From a virus: DNA of 20,033 nt. The position numbers were made by a program, and so were the translations under genes. Location of the stretch: positions 3,876 through 23,908 of IMG/VR virus record IMGVR_UViG_3300030329_000060, one strand, 5' to 3'. Below the pieces are notes generated by a model. It did no database searches. It saw nothing but the letters and a program-made list of their open reading frames with translations, and had not been told where the DNA came from. Position 1 is the stretch's first letter. Every line of letters begins with the position of its first letter. Below are positions 7,368 through 16,180 of this stretch, piece by piece.

Positions 7368-9143
7368 TTATGTCCTTTTCTTCTTTTTAGGTTTAATTCG
7401 GGCTGGTGAAATTACTTGTACATAATCCTTATCTTTTACTTTGTCATCCCAACGAGCATTTAAGTTGCCCATCTCTCCGGGGTACTCAGAAGCTAATGCA
7501 TCAAAGAAAGCCTTGTGTTGATTATCTGTTATAGTAGAGCCTCCTTGAGTTTGTACTTGGTATACATCTCCCACCTTTTTAATGGCAAACTCCCAAGTAC
7601 CAGTGGTATCTCCTACAACATTATCTCTAATATTATCAACTATTTTCTGTGCTTCTTCTTCTGTATTATATGCAACTAATCCGTAACTAGTTTTTGCAGG
7701 GTCAATACCTTCAATAGCCAATTTCATTGCATCTTCTATTTGAGTAGGTTTAGGTGCTAAAGATTCAATAGGCTGTGATACTGGTGCATCTTCAACCTGA
7801 TCTGGTTCTCTATCAATGTACTCAAGTTCTCCTTCAGCAATAACAATTTGTTTATTAGAAAAGTCTTTACCGCCTATCTCTCTTGATGCAAGTACTATAG
7901 AGGTTGGTTCTGGTTCATCTATAGGAGGTGGAACTTCTGCTGGAGGAGGTGACATTGCTACTACTCCTTCGTTTATATCTGGCTCAACAAAAGATGCTAT
8001 ATCTAACATACTTTCTTGAGCATTTTCTATAGGAGTTAATTCTAATTCTGTAGGATGTGGAGACTTAGTATACTTTGTATCTCCTTTAGAACTAGTTGAG
8101 GCTATATAACTTCTATCTTTCTTACTTTCTTTTTTAAAAGCCGCTAAACTAAATACATTTTTTGCCCCATCTTTTCCTATTACCTTTGTGATATGATGTT
8201 CTAAGGAGGCTTCTATATTGCCTACTTGTCTATTATATTCATTCTCAGCCGTTTTATCATGGACTGCAAGTGGAGCTCTAGGATCATCAGATTTATTAAT
8301 ATAGTTCTGTATAAATTTAGATTTAGCACTAGTATCTAATGGTACACGTTTACTAGGATCTAACATATTTAATCTACGTGTAACTGAACTAGTTATTAAT
8401 CCTTCTTTTGCTAAAGTACCATCTACATCCCCACTCTGTAATAAGTTACTTATAGTAGGATCTTCAAATTTCTTACTTTCAGAAGAATAAATAAGATCTT
8501 GTGCTTTCTTTTTGTACTCACTTCTCTGATGCTCTGAGTGCATCTGCATCAACTGTCTTTTAATTGCATCTGCTCTAGGTTGAAACTCTTCATTAGCAAC
8601 GTGTTCACCTAAGTCACCCACACGTTCTTCCCATGAACGATTTTGTCCCGGTGGGCCATCAGCTTTATGTTGGAACTCGTCTAGAAAATTAGTAAATGCC
8701 TGTGGATCTGAGCTATTCTTTGCATCACTTTGTTCCCAAGCAAGCATTACTTCATTACCATACTCTAAAGCCATTGCATCAGCTTGTGCTCGTTTTAAAC
8801 CTTCTCTAAAGTATGGGCTCTCACCTCCAGATATTGCTCCACTTCTAATAGCTTCTTTAAATTGTCTCCTTTGTTCAGGAGTTGCATTCTTATAAGTTGC
8901 TTCACCTTTTGCAACTAACTTCTTATTCTCCTCATTTGTTTCTTTATTATGTGCATCGAGAATACCCGGCCCTATATTAAGTAATGTACCTAGAAAATCA
9001 GATACCTCCTTTGCTCCTCTACCTGCGTCTGGACTGGCACTAGCCTGTCTAACACCAGTATTAGTACCCCGACCTCTACGAAAGATTTTCTGTTTTTGTA
9101 CTCTCTTTCTAGCGGAAGCTAATAAGTCTGCTTTTGAAGCCAT
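7368..9143 (-). CDS. Internal virion protein, gp15-like N-terminal ORF (591 aa)
   Basis: It follows the gp14-like gene, where T7 has gene 15. The first 60 residues are basic (ARKRVQKQK, RRGRG), as in many gp15 N-termini. Residues 70-140 contain ATPEQRRQFKEAIRSGAI, which parallels the LTPEQRREALNNGTL stretch I recall in T7 gp15. A proline-rich linker (PPPAEVPPPIDEPEP, about 399-413) separates a helical N-terminal part from a small C-terminal domain (about 470-575), which has alternating strands and helices (YGLVAYNTEEEAQKIVDNI, FAIKKVGDVYQVQTQGG). The C-terminus is strongly basic (KPKKKKRT). That C-terminal domain faintly recalls a SPOR-like fold, but this is speculation. The gene ends in TAA directly joined to the GTG of the next gene. 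Together the two ORFs may represent what is a single gp15 elsewhere. Confidence 0.65.
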   Translation of the reverse strand: MASKADLLASARKRVQKQKIFRRGRGTNTGVRQASASPDAGRGAKEVSDFLGTLLNIGPGILDAHNKETNEENKKLVAKGEATYKNATPEQRRQFKEAIRSGAISGGESPYFREGLKRAQADAMALEYGNEVMLAWEQSDAKNSSDPQAFTNFLDEFQHKADGPPGQNRSWEERVGDLGEHVANEEFQPRADAIKRQLMQMHSEHQRSEYKKKAQDLIYSSESKKFEDPTISNLLQSGDVDGTLAKEGLITSSVTRRLNMLDPSKRVPLDTSAKSKFIQNYINKSDDPRAPLAVHDKTAENEYNRQVGNIEASLEHHITKVIGKDGAKNVFSLAAFKKESKKDRSYIASTSSKGDTKYTKSPHPTELELTPIENAQESMLDIASFVEPDINEGVVAMSPPPAEVPPPIDEPEPTSIVLASREIGGKDFSNKQIVIAEGELEYIDREPDQVEDAPVSQPIESLAPKPTQIEDAMKLAIEGIDPAKTSYGLVAYNTEEEAQKIVDNIRDNVVGDTTGTWEFAIKKVGDVYQVQTQGGSTITDNQHKAFFDALASEYPGEMGNLNARWDDKVKDKDYVQVISPARIKPKKKKRT

Positions 9144-9150
9144 ATCTCTC

Positions 9151-9726
9151 CTATGCTGCCTCTGTTACTTTAGTATAACTCTTATAACCAGCGTATCCTT
9201 GAAAACCGGAGCTTACTAATTGAAGATTTCTCTCATTTTGAGAAGCGTAAGAACTAGTTGGTAAACTTTTAAGGCCACTCTTATATGATATACGTCTACT
9301 TATTCTATCTCTAGTGATTCCTTCCCTCTCTTTTCTTCTTGAAGTTACTCCTCTCTGATAGTTATCCTCTAAATCTCTTGTATTACCAGCAATATGTCGT
9401 CTTAGATTTCCCATAATAGCATCAGCAGTTTGTCCTCCTCCTATTGTTTCCATATTCTGTGAGCGTAATCGAGCTTGATCTTCTCTTGCCATTATAAGCA
9501 TATCTAGTTTAGCACTAGCGGCATCTTCGGCACTTTTAAATCCTTCTTCTTCTATATTTATTTCTTCTGCATATGCTGAAGCCATATCATTTTGATAGGC
9601 TTCTCCTTGCATTTTAGCATTTTCTTCAGCAGCCGCATTCATAGCACTAACTTGTGCATCTTGTGCTTGTTGTGCTTGCTGTGCTTGGATTAATGCTGTT
9701 GCTACAAATACTGCTGGATGACACAT
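9151..9726 (-). CDS. Internal virion protein, T7 gp14-like (191 aa)
   Basis: Its length (191 aa) is close to T7 gp14 (196 aa), and it holds the same place between gp13 and gp15. In T7-like phages gp14 is ejected and forms a channel in the outer membrane. The N-terminus has a short hydrophobic stretch (CHPAVFVATALIQ) followed by a Gln/Ala-rich helix (QAQQAQQAQDAQV) and long helices with many Glu and Ala. Residues about 90-105 (SQNMETIGGGQTADAIMGNL) fit the conserved hinge seen in gp14-type proteins. The C-terminal third is Arg/Lys-rich and ends with a Ser/Tyr/Gly-rich tail. The ATG at 9726 lies one base after the previous stop (TAAtATG), with a GGGAGA ribosome site. Confidence comes from order, length and composition together. 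Confidence 0.78.
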   Translation of the reverse strand: MCHPAVFVATALIQAQQAQQAQDAQVSAMNAAAEENAKMQGEAYQNDMASAYAEEINIEEEGFKSAEDAASAKLDMLIMAREDQARLRSQNMETIGGGQTADAIMGNLRRHIAGNTRDLEDNYQRGVTSRRKEREGITRDRISRRISYKSGLKSLPTSSYASQNERNLQLVSSGFQGYAGYKSYTKVTEAA

Positions 9727-9727
9727 A

Positions 9728-10186
9728 TTATCTCCCTATCATAAATAAATTAAATGGTATTTTATCTTCTCCAAATTCAGGTTCTTGCTGAATAAATGAG
9801 AATCCTAACTTCTCCAACCACTTAGCTGTTTGTTTATTACGATCATCTACATAATTAAATAATAAACTAAACTCTTTCCTAAATAGTCTAAGATACTTTT
9901 TTGATACTTTATAAAATCCTGACTTATGTGAAGTCATATTATTAGAACCCATTAGCCATACCACTCCTGATTCATTATCTACTCTATTCACTCCAAATAT
10001 ACCTACTACTTCTTCATTGAGTAATAAGGTATAACAAAAGTCTCCTGATTCATTTAGCCCTTGTTCAAGAGCTTCAATAGGAGTTGCCCTATGTGAACTC
10101 CATATTTCATTCTTATCCGACTGTCTCAGCTTTATAGCTAGAATCTCACAATCTTTTTTAATAGTCTTTCTTACTATATATCCCAT
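9728..10186 (-). CDS. T7 gp13-like internal virion protein, GNAT-like fold (152 aa)
   Basis: The start is taken at the ATG at 10186, which overlaps the tail tubular B stop (TAATG), and not at a further upstream ATG (10255) that would overlap that gene by 70 nt. The protein begins MGYIVRKTIKKDCEILAIKL. The C-terminal part, LLFNYVDDRNKQTAKWLEKL followed by GFSF and NLFMIG, parallels T7 gp13 (LWNYVWVGNTSHIRFLKTIG, ending in QLFTI). The central EEVVGIFGV and VVWLMGS match its strand region. T7 gp13 is needed for proper assembly of virions with the internal proteins. The overall pattern is that of a GNAT acetyltransferase fold, but no acetyl-CoA P-loop (R/Q-x-x-G-x-G/A) is evident, so an enzymatic role is doubtful. 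Translation is likely coupled to tail tubular protein B. Confidence 0.82.
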   Translation of the reverse strand: MGYIVRKTIKKDCEILAIKLRQSDKNEIWSSHRATPIEALEQGLNESGDFCYTLLLNEEVVGIFGVNRVDNESGVVWLMGSNNMTSHKSGFYKVSKKYLRLFRKEFSLLFNYVDDRNKQTAKWLEKLGFSFIQQEPEFGEDKIPFNLFMIGR

Positions 10187-13100
10187 TAAATTCTTTGATT
10201 CCTTAATACTTGAAGTGCTTCCCAGTCTGCTGATTGTAAAGCAACTGGATACCATGAGTTACTAGTAACTGTTATTTTAACATCCTTACTGTTACAGTAT
10301 ACAGGAACTCTAAATACTCCAGTTGCAAGTTCCTTCTTTCCTAGTAGTGATGTACCAACAATAACTCCGGTAAACTCTCGTATATTAACATCTCTATATA
10401 AGGCATCAAATGGTCTAGGTGAAATCTCTACAGTAAATGCTCCAGTTTTATCGTAAGAGATCTCAAAGTTTCTCATTTGTAATCTACCAGAGTTAATGGA
10501 GTTATCATTACTTTTAACAAACTGTTCTGAGAACTGATACTTAAATTCATAAGGTATACCTGCGTAAACTATGGGAGTACCATTGCCCCTGGAATTAGAT
10601 AATTGAGTACCATTGTTTAAAACTCCAGTTAGCTGACTTGCTTGAATTTTTTCTCCAGTCTCTACTATATACTCTACTTCCCTCTCATCAAAAGTTAAAA
10701 CTTTTCCATCATCCCATTTACTAGATTCAGAGATAGAGGGAGTTATTTTAATTGTACAGGTATTATCACTTGCAAGTTCCTCTGTATCAATCACTTTATA
10801 TTTAGTACCACTTACTCCTGATGCAGAGAATGTTTGACCTACTCTTGGAGAAAAGTTACCAGTTGTATTTAGATTCTTTAATTTTAATCGTGATCCAAAC
10901 TGTCCATTACCACTTACTTGTACTGAAGAGGTAGTTAGTTTATCATAATCTGCATCTGTGTAAGGCATTGAGGATGTTCCGGTTTTAGATAGTTTAACTC
11001 TTCTATCTAATCTTACACCTATGGAGTCATCAAGCACTGCTGTAGCACTATCTACGGATAAATTAAGTTTTTCTAAATAAACTGGATCATTAGTACCACT
11101 ACCCCTTCTAAATAATATAAAAGCAACTGAGCCGATAAACTCTACATCTATAATATCCGCATCAAATCTCCATTTAGACCATGCAGACTGTAGTTTTTCT
11201 TTGTCATTATAATAGTACTTATAAACTACAAGTTCCTTTCTGTCAGTATCAGATAACACAAGTAACACTTCTTCGTTGGATGATACTGCCATCTTCTTTA
11301 CTGTGCCTTTAATATACTCTGGTACATGAGCGGTTACTTCATTTGCATCATTAGTCTCAGATGCGACATCAATGAAGTACTCTCGGATACCTGAGTATGC
11401 TCCACGTTGAAAAGGGAAGAAGATTGTTTTACCAGCCGGAACTGGCTTTGTGTCTGAGGATACTTCAAAGTTAGTTGCAACATCAACAGTTACAGAAGTA
11501 GGGGTAAGGAACTGTGCTGAAGTTAATTTGAACTGCTGGAGATCTGAGAACAATACAAGGTTCTCTTGAAATGGTATAGCAGATTTCAATATAGCTACTT
11601 GGTTATTACTAACTGCTACATCAATAACTGCTGTATCTAGTACAGACAATACAGTATTATGCCAGAAATTAAAATATTCTCCAGCCTCAGATAATATCAC
11701 GTTTTCGTCAGATACAAATCCTAACCTATTTCTATGAAAGAATATATCATTTATCGTATAAGTAGAATCGGCTGTATCATCTGGAGGAGTAGTAGCATTT
11801 CCACTTAATGAGTAATTTGCAAAGGAAGGGAATGGATTAGTACCTAAGTCACCGCAAGTACGAGTTGACCAATCTACTGTAGAAAGAATATAATATATTT
11901 GATTAGCTGTACCATTCACTGTACCAAATGCTTTGAAAAGATTTACAGGCATTGTAGCTGCATTAAATGAGGTTCTAGCATTCCTCTTAACTATTTCGTG
12001 GTCGTGGCCTGTTTTACCTCCGGGGTACACAGGTCTAATAGTTTCTTTCCATACATTACCTTCCCATTTAACAAAGTAATCATCCTGTCCACTAGATTTA
12101 TCTCCTGAAATTTTTGCTATAAATCCGTCTGCTTCTGGAGATGGGAGACCAGATCCCGGTAAGTATCCGAATTGTGCTACTTCATCACTACCATTAATAG
12201 CTCTCATATAGGCATCTCCTTTACCATCTGTAACTTCTACTGTAAAAGGAAACTTATTATTACTAATATGTATTATACTTTCACCAGCTACATATTTAGT
12301 AGTGAATGTGTCTCCATCATGAGCAGCTAAAGATTTTAATGCAACACCGCTAAATGAACCATTATTAATAACGCCAGTTGTACCCCCATATACTGAGGTA
12401 GGATTTCCACTATCCGATACTTGATGAACGTATGCATCTTTAGATCCAGTTGTAGATTTTTTTATTTCAACTGGATGGGTTTTTACAGAAGCCATTCCAT
12501 CATATAAATTCCATGCTATATTACTTACTACAACAGCCGCTTGATTATTAATTGACTCCGTATTCTCATCTCCACTTCTACTCTTAGTTTTATTATCTGG
12601 AGTTGTAAAGGTAGCTGACTGTGTTTTTAATGGGTTTCCACTCATATCAGGTTCACCATTAGAGTCAACAGGCCATGTCTTAACTTCTATTTTATAGTCT
12701 GCACCAAAGTCTCCTATCTTAAAATATATAAGTGATTCATAATCTCTATTCGGTGCAGTAGTAGTAGATTGTTCTACATAAACTGACTTATTTAAAAGGA
12801 ATGTAAAGTCGGCAATAGTAGTAGCAGAGAGTTTACTAGGTTCAAATGCGTTAGAAGAGGTGAAGTTACCTAAGTAATTTCGTACATCAGTATTAGAGGA
12901 TGCACTTAGTGGGTCTGATGCAGTTATGTTATTAGTTCCTTGATCTTCCTTTTTTATATACACTTCACTGCCAGCAGTACCAGTTGCATAGCCTGTAAGA
13001 TCAACCATTTTAACTGAGGGTTGAGCACTAGCTTTATCAGTCCCTTTTACAAGTAATGCATATGCTTCATCTTCTGATCTTCTAATAGTATGTATGAATA

Positions 13101-13290
13101 CATCATTACTGTTGTTTGAAGTTACACCAGTAGTAGCTACATGTTCAGTACATGGTCTCTTCTCTAGTCCTCGTGCAATGTGGGATAATCCATTTTCCTG
13201 TATCTCACCCTGTGTAGGCAACCTAAGTGTTGCTGGTTGTTGTGAGACTCCATTTATTAGACTAGGGATTGTTCCTGAAATTAATGCCAT
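10186..13290 (-). CDS. Tail tubular protein B (nozzle), T7 gp12-like (1034 aa)
   Basis: The N-terminus (ALISGTIPSLINGVSQQPAT, then LRLPTQGEIQENGL and GLEKRP) is the hallmark of T7-type tail tubular protein B. A second hallmark lies at about residues 517-543: FFHRNRLGFVSDENVILSEA followed by GEYFNFW. In between, residues around 470-490 contain WSTRTCGDLGTNPFPSF. The product forms the tail nozzle below the gp11 ring and connects to the fibres. At 1034 aa it is longer than T7 gp12 (794 aa); the extra length appears spread through the Ser/Thr/Asp-rich strands of the N-terminal half and the 780-900 region. The ATG at 13290 lies one base after the stop of the gp11-like gene, and its own stop overlaps the start of the gp13-like gene. 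Identification is firm. Confidence 0.95.
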   Translation of the reverse strand: MALISGTIPSLINGVSQQPATLRLPTQGEIQENGLSHIARGLEKRPCTEHVATTGVTSNNSNDVFIHTIRRSEDEAYALLVKGTDKASAQPSVKMVDLTGYATGTAGSEVYIKKEDQGTNNITASDPLSASSNTDVRNYLGNFTSSNAFEPSKLSATTIADFTFLLNKSVYVEQSTTTAPNRDYESLIYFKIGDFGADYKIEVKTWPVDSNGEPDMSGNPLKTQSATFTTPDNKTKSRSGDENTESINNQAAVVVSNIAWNLYDGMASVKTHPVEIKKSTTGSKDAYVHQVSDSGNPTSVYGGTTGVINNGSFSGVALKSLAAHDGDTFTTKYVAGESIIHISNNKFPFTVEVTDGKGDAYMRAINGSDEVAQFGYLPGSGLPSPEADGFIAKISGDKSSGQDDYFVKWEGNVWKETIRPVYPGGKTGHDHEIVKRNARTSFNAATMPVNLFKAFGTVNGTANQIYYILSTVDWSTRTCGDLGTNPFPSFANYSLSGNATTPPDDTADSTYTINDIFFHRNRLGFVSDENVILSEAGEYFNFWHNTVLSVLDTAVIDVAVSNNQVAILKSAIPFQENLVLFSDLQQFKLTSAQFLTPTSVTVDVATNFEVSSDTKPVPAGKTIFFPFQRGAYSGIREYFIDVASETNDANEVTAHVPEYIKGTVKKMAVSSNEEVLLVLSDTDRKELVVYKYYYNDKEKLQSAWSKWRFDADIIDVEFIGSVAFILFRRGSGTNDPVYLEKLNLSVDSATAVLDDSIGVRLDRRVKLSKTGTSSMPYTDADYDKLTTSSVQVSGNGQFGSRLKLKNLNTTGNFSPRVGQTFSASGVSGTKYKVIDTEELASDNTCTIKITPSISESSKWDDGKVLTFDEREVEYIVETGEKIQASQLTGVLNNGTQLSNSRGNGTPIVYAGIPYEFKYQFSEQFVKSNDNSINSGRLQMRNFEISYDKTGAFTVEISPRPFDALYRDVNIREFTGVIVGTSLLGKKELATGVFRVPVYCNSKDVKITVTSNSWYPVALQSADWEALQVLRNQRI

Positions 13291-13291
13291 C

Positions 13292-13915
13292 TTATGTTGT
13301 TGTTGTGGAAGTTTGTCTTACTTGACCATTGTTTCTTTCTATTACTCTATAAACATCGTAGTCATCAAAGATTGTATAATCTCCAACCTCCGATTCATAC
13401 TCTAATAATTCAGTCCATGCCATTTGTTCATCTTCCTGAAAAAATCTATGTAGTTCACCTGATCCCACTACTCTATCATGGAATACTCTAGCTGCTCTAG
13501 TTGCTATGTATCTCCTTGCTGCTTCAGGTAAGTCATTAAAACTTAATACTATTACTCTATCTACAACCACATCATCTGTAAATACACTAGTATTATTCTC
13601 TCTATCATATAACTTACCTCCCCTTTCAACTATATCTTTAGTTGATTTACGGACTTTAGAAGTAGTATCAATTCGTAAAACATTAGATCCTAATATAATT
13701 TCTCCATTTGTATTAGGAGAGTATGTAACTTGCAAGTCTAAATTGAATACCCATCCCTTAGATTGTACTGTGCGTGATATATTAGTAAGAATTTGTCTAG
13801 CGATACTAGCATCTTGAAGTCCTGCTAAGTTATCTAAACTAGAAACAGGTTGTTCACCAATAGTTGTAAGCATGGTATTGACTGCTTCTAACTCAGTCAT
13901 TCTATTTAGACTCAT
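13292..13915 (-). CDS. Tail tubular protein A (gatekeeper), T7 gp11-like (207 aa)
   Basis: The N-terminus MSLNRMTELEAVNTMLTTIG followed by EQPVSSL is typical of T7 gp11 proteins, and the length (207 aa) is close to the T7 protein (196 aa). Residues about 40-60 (ISRTVQSKGWVFNLDLQVTY) and 135-150 (ARRYIATRAARVFHDRVVG) are the conserved strands and helix of the family. The product forms the ring below the portal that receives the nozzle. The gene starts 16 nt after the capsid terminator with an AGAGGAAT ribosome site, so it is translated from terminator read-through or from RNA made by the phage polymerase. It ends one base before tail tubular protein B. Confidence 0.94.
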   Translation of the reverse strand: MSLNRMTELEAVNTMLTTIGEQPVSSLDNLAGLQDASIARQILTNISRTVQSKGWVFNLDLQVTYSPNTNGEIILGSNVLRIDTTSKVRKSTKDIVERGGKLYDRENNTSVFTDDVVVDRVIVLSFNDLPEAARRYIATRAARVFHDRVVGSGELHRFFQEDEQMAWTELLEYESEVGDYTIFDDYDVYRVIERNNGQVRQTSTTTT

Positions 13916-13930
13916 TATTCCTCTTACAGT

Positions 13931-13966
13931 AAAAAAAAGGGAGTACCCTAGTTAAAGGATACTCCC
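13931..13966 (-). terminator. Rho-independent terminator after the major capsid gene
   Basis: On the minus strand a 10-bp stem (GGGAGTATCC pairing with GGGTACTCCC, one G-T pair) with an 8-base loop is followed directly by eight T residues. It lies 18 nt after the capsid stop and 16 nt before the next start. T7 has its main late terminator (Tphi) at exactly this place, between genes 10 and 11. It should lower transcription of the tail genes relative to capsid. Confidence 0.93.
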
Positions 13967-13983
13967 AAAGTTAAACTTTAATT

Positions 13984-15225
13984 CTACAAACCTTGAATTA
14001 AAGCGACAGCACACGCAGGTCGTAACACGTTATGACCCATTGCATACTTAGATACCATTAATGTACCCTGTCTGTTAATCTGATATTCAGATTCAACTGA
14101 GAGATCCATTAATTTAACAGTAGCAACTGCATCCATAGTCATAACTAATCCTATTACACGATTAGCTATAGCAGATATTTTTGCTTTGATTCTATTACCA
14201 GCAGTTCCATTATTGTTAGTAACTTCTGTAGTCCACGCATCATGCTCTGTACTTCCAGTGTCGTACTGAGTAGCTCTGTTGGATTCAGCAGCTAGAGGTT
14301 GTTCACTACCCCAAGTTGCAGTACCAGTTTTAGATTGGCCTACATCACCAGACATTGTCCATAGAGATGTACTCCAAGTATTAGTTCCTACAGCGAATGA
14401 ACCTAAGTGGTTAGTTACGTACACAGGCATACCTAATATTTGAGGTACTGTACCTGAAGCAACGCTTCCTGTTCCACCAAGATCCCGATTAAAGATAACC
14501 AGATCATTCAAGTTACTAGTTCCAGATACCTTAAACATATCGAAATATGTATCGTTGTTAAGTACAACAAAAGGTTCTCCGGGTACATCTGCATTGGACA
14601 GGATACGCTTTGCATCCATGATCGCTTGAGCTATTGCTTTAGGATCACGAGATGCAGCAATATCAGATGATGTACCGGAAGTTGCTCCGATAACAACATT
14701 AGAAGTAAAATCTTCATCTGCAAATGCTGTGTACTCTTGAATCATTGGTGCACCTGTGGTAAGAGCAGCCATAGCTGAACTTTCACAGAGTGCGGCTTTG
14801 ATTGCGAGTCTCAATATATTTTGGTCAGCAACTTTACTTAAACCGAATCCGGCCTCTTGAGTGTAGATTGAACGTACATCGTAGTGAGACATTGCTTCGT
14901 CAATGTTCGGAATGAACTGAGCATTAACTAACAGGTCATCAATCGAAACGATCCTCTCACCCTGCTTGGAGGCAGTTGGAACGATTTCCTTTCCGGGTGT
15001 ATGGTAGCCCGCATCTCGGTACTTACCAGTCATCGGAAATTGTGCTGACTTACCTTTTGAAATTGTTCGCACACGATGCAAAGGCATCATGATATTCTTA
15101 GACTGGAAGGCTGTAAGCACTTCTCCTGCGTACAGCTTTAGAAATAACTGCCTTCCTCTTCCATCTCCTGAGGATGCAGCATTGTCTAAACCAGCCCGAT
15201 GAATTGCGGTATAGTCAGTAGCCAT
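13984..15225 (-). CDS. Major capsid protein, T7 gp10-like (413 aa)
   Basis: The product builds the icosahedral head shell. Residues 1-80 contain the family signature: TAIHRAGLDNAASSGDGRGR, then LFLKLYAGEVLTAFQ, and KGKSAQFPMTGKYRDAGYHT with PGKEI (about 57-81), matching the T7 gp10 region with its SGKSAQFPVLG stretch. This region carries the N-arm and the E-loop of the HK97-like fold. Length is 413 aa against 345 for T7 gp10A; the extra residues seem to be a Thr/Ser/Asn-rich insert at about 280-350. I saw no sign of a frameshifted longer form, since the protein ends at TAG and a terminator follows. The ATG at 15225 has an AAGGA ribosome site and a 127-nt leader, the longest non-coding stretch of the window. 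It lies between scaffold and tail genes, as expected. Confidence 0.95.
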   Translation of the reverse strand: MATDYTAIHRAGLDNAASSGDGRGRQLFLKLYAGEVLTAFQSKNIMMPLHRVRTISKGKSAQFPMTGKYRDAGYHTPGKEIVPTASKQGERIVSIDDLLVNAQFIPNIDEAMSHYDVRSIYTQEAGFGLSKVADQNILRLAIKAALCESSAMAALTTGAPMIQEYTAFADEDFTSNVVIGATSGTSSDIAASRDPKAIAQAIMDAKRILSNADVPGEPFVVLNNDTYFDMFKVSGTSNLNDLVIFNRDLGGTGSVASGTVPQILGMPVYVTNHLGSFAVGTNTWSTSLWTMSGDVGQSKTGTATWGSEQPLAAESNRATQYDTGSTEHDAWTTEVTNNNGTAGNRIKAKISAIANRVIGLVMTMDAVATVKLMDLSVESEYQINRQGTLMVSKYAMGHNVLRPACAVALIQGL

Positions 15226-15352
15226 ATTGTTTTTCCTTAGATTAAGGGTTATTGATTAATAACTCAGAAATCTAGTCTCACAAAGTTCGGTACAAAGTTA
15301 TCCCACGCATGGGGCAAGGTCTTACTTTTTGGTCTTGTCCTTTATTTCTTTG
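15226..15352 (-). promoter_or_regulatory. 127-nt leader region of the capsid gene, with inverted repeats and possible degenerate promoter elements
   Basis: This is the longest gap between genes and sits where T7 has promoter phi10. It holds an inverted repeat GTTATT-GATT-AATAAC (15248-15263) and a short one around CCCACGCATGGG (15302-15313). Two partial likenesses to the repeated promoter-like motif are present: AATAAAGGACA (15346-15336, one base short of AATAAATGGACA) and a 10/16 match at 15288-15273. Neither is convincing alone. A role in starting or stabilising capsid mRNA is likely from position. Confidence 0.4.
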
Positions 15353-16180
15353 TTAGAGCACATTTGAAAATCTCAGCTTTTGTGCCACACGTGCACGATA
15401 AGCTGGATCTTTCTCATACTTCGGATCGCTCATTGCCGAAGTAAGTTCTGCCAGAGATTCAAAACGGGGAGCTATATCACCCGTTACTTCACCCGACATA
15501 AGGTTAGGAGGAATACCCTCCGCATTCTGATACCTAGCTTTTAATCCTAATACAGCAAAATTAGTATTAGCATCTAGGTTTTCAATCTGTTTATTATAGG
15601 CTTCAATTTCCCACGGCTGTAGGTTATCTCCTGCCCATTGCATCATTAAATCATAATTCTCTTCACCACCCACTTCATTATACAAGTGTTCAACAGCTTG
15701 TTCTGCTAATGCTTCTTGACCTTGTAGCCAAGTAGTAACCATTTGTTCAGATATACCTTGTTCTGAAAGGGCATCCATAGCTTCTTTAGATAGAGTACCT
15801 GTCTCATTATACTCTTCTTGGAATACGCTGAAGTCTAATCCTTTTTCATCTAGTAATTTATGAACTTGTGAAGGTGTGGTCTGTAATATTTCAGGTACTT
15901 CTTCATTCTGAAACCTTTGTACCTCTGCTTCCTGCTCAGTCTGTTGTGTGTTAGCATGGAATTCTCGTTCTAAATTCTTATACGCATTTGCTAATTCTTC
16001 AGGAGAACTGAATTTTTCAGGTAGCCACTCAGGTCTATCACTATCCTTAATGTATGTCTCTTCTTCTACATCACTAGGATTAATAGGTTCTTCCATAGCG
16101 GCAAACATATTATGTACATGTTCTGGTGAGCCTACTTGATTTGTTCCTTCTCCTTGATATGTTTGAACTTCGTCAGTCAT
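15353..16180 (-). CDS. Capsid assembly scaffolding protein, T7 gp9-like (275 aa)
   Basis: The protein is strongly acidic, Gln- and Glu-rich and mostly helical, and lies between portal and capsid genes, all typical of T7 gp9 (307 aa). It directs capsid assembly and leaves the head before packaging is complete. Residues about 48-72 (RPEWLPEKFSSPEELANAYK, then NLEREF) match a stretch common near the N-terminus of podoviral scaffolds. The middle is a helical region with many Gln and Glu. The C-terminus is basic (YRARVAQKLRFSNVL), in keeping with the shell-binding end of scaffolds. ATG at 16180 has an AAGGAAACATA ribosome site, 26 nt after the portal stop. Confidence 0.9.
   Translation of the reverse strand: MTDEVQTYQGEGTNQVGSPEHVHNMFAAMEEPINPSDVEEETYIKDSDRPEWLPEKFSSPEELANAYKNLEREFHANTQQTEQEAEVQRFQNEEVPEILQTTPSQVHKLLDEKGLDFSVFQEEYNETGTLSKEAMDALSEQGISEQMVTTWLQGQEALAEQAVEHLYNEVGGEENYDLMMQWAGDNLQPWEIEAYNKQIENLDANTNFAVLGLKARYQNAEGIPPNLMSGEVTGDIAPRFESLAELTSAMSDPKYEKDPAYRARVAQKLRFSNVL

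Noticed and set aside
10187-10255. Upstream extension of the gp13-like gene to the ATG at 10255
   Set aside because: It would overlap the conserved end of tail tubular protein B. The ATG at 10186 forms a standard TAATG junction and gives a protein of the right family length.
13967-13979. Short inverted repeat AAAGTT-A-AACTTT beside the capsid terminator
   Set aside because: It is AT-only in most pairs and too short to be judged apart from chance next to the clear terminator.
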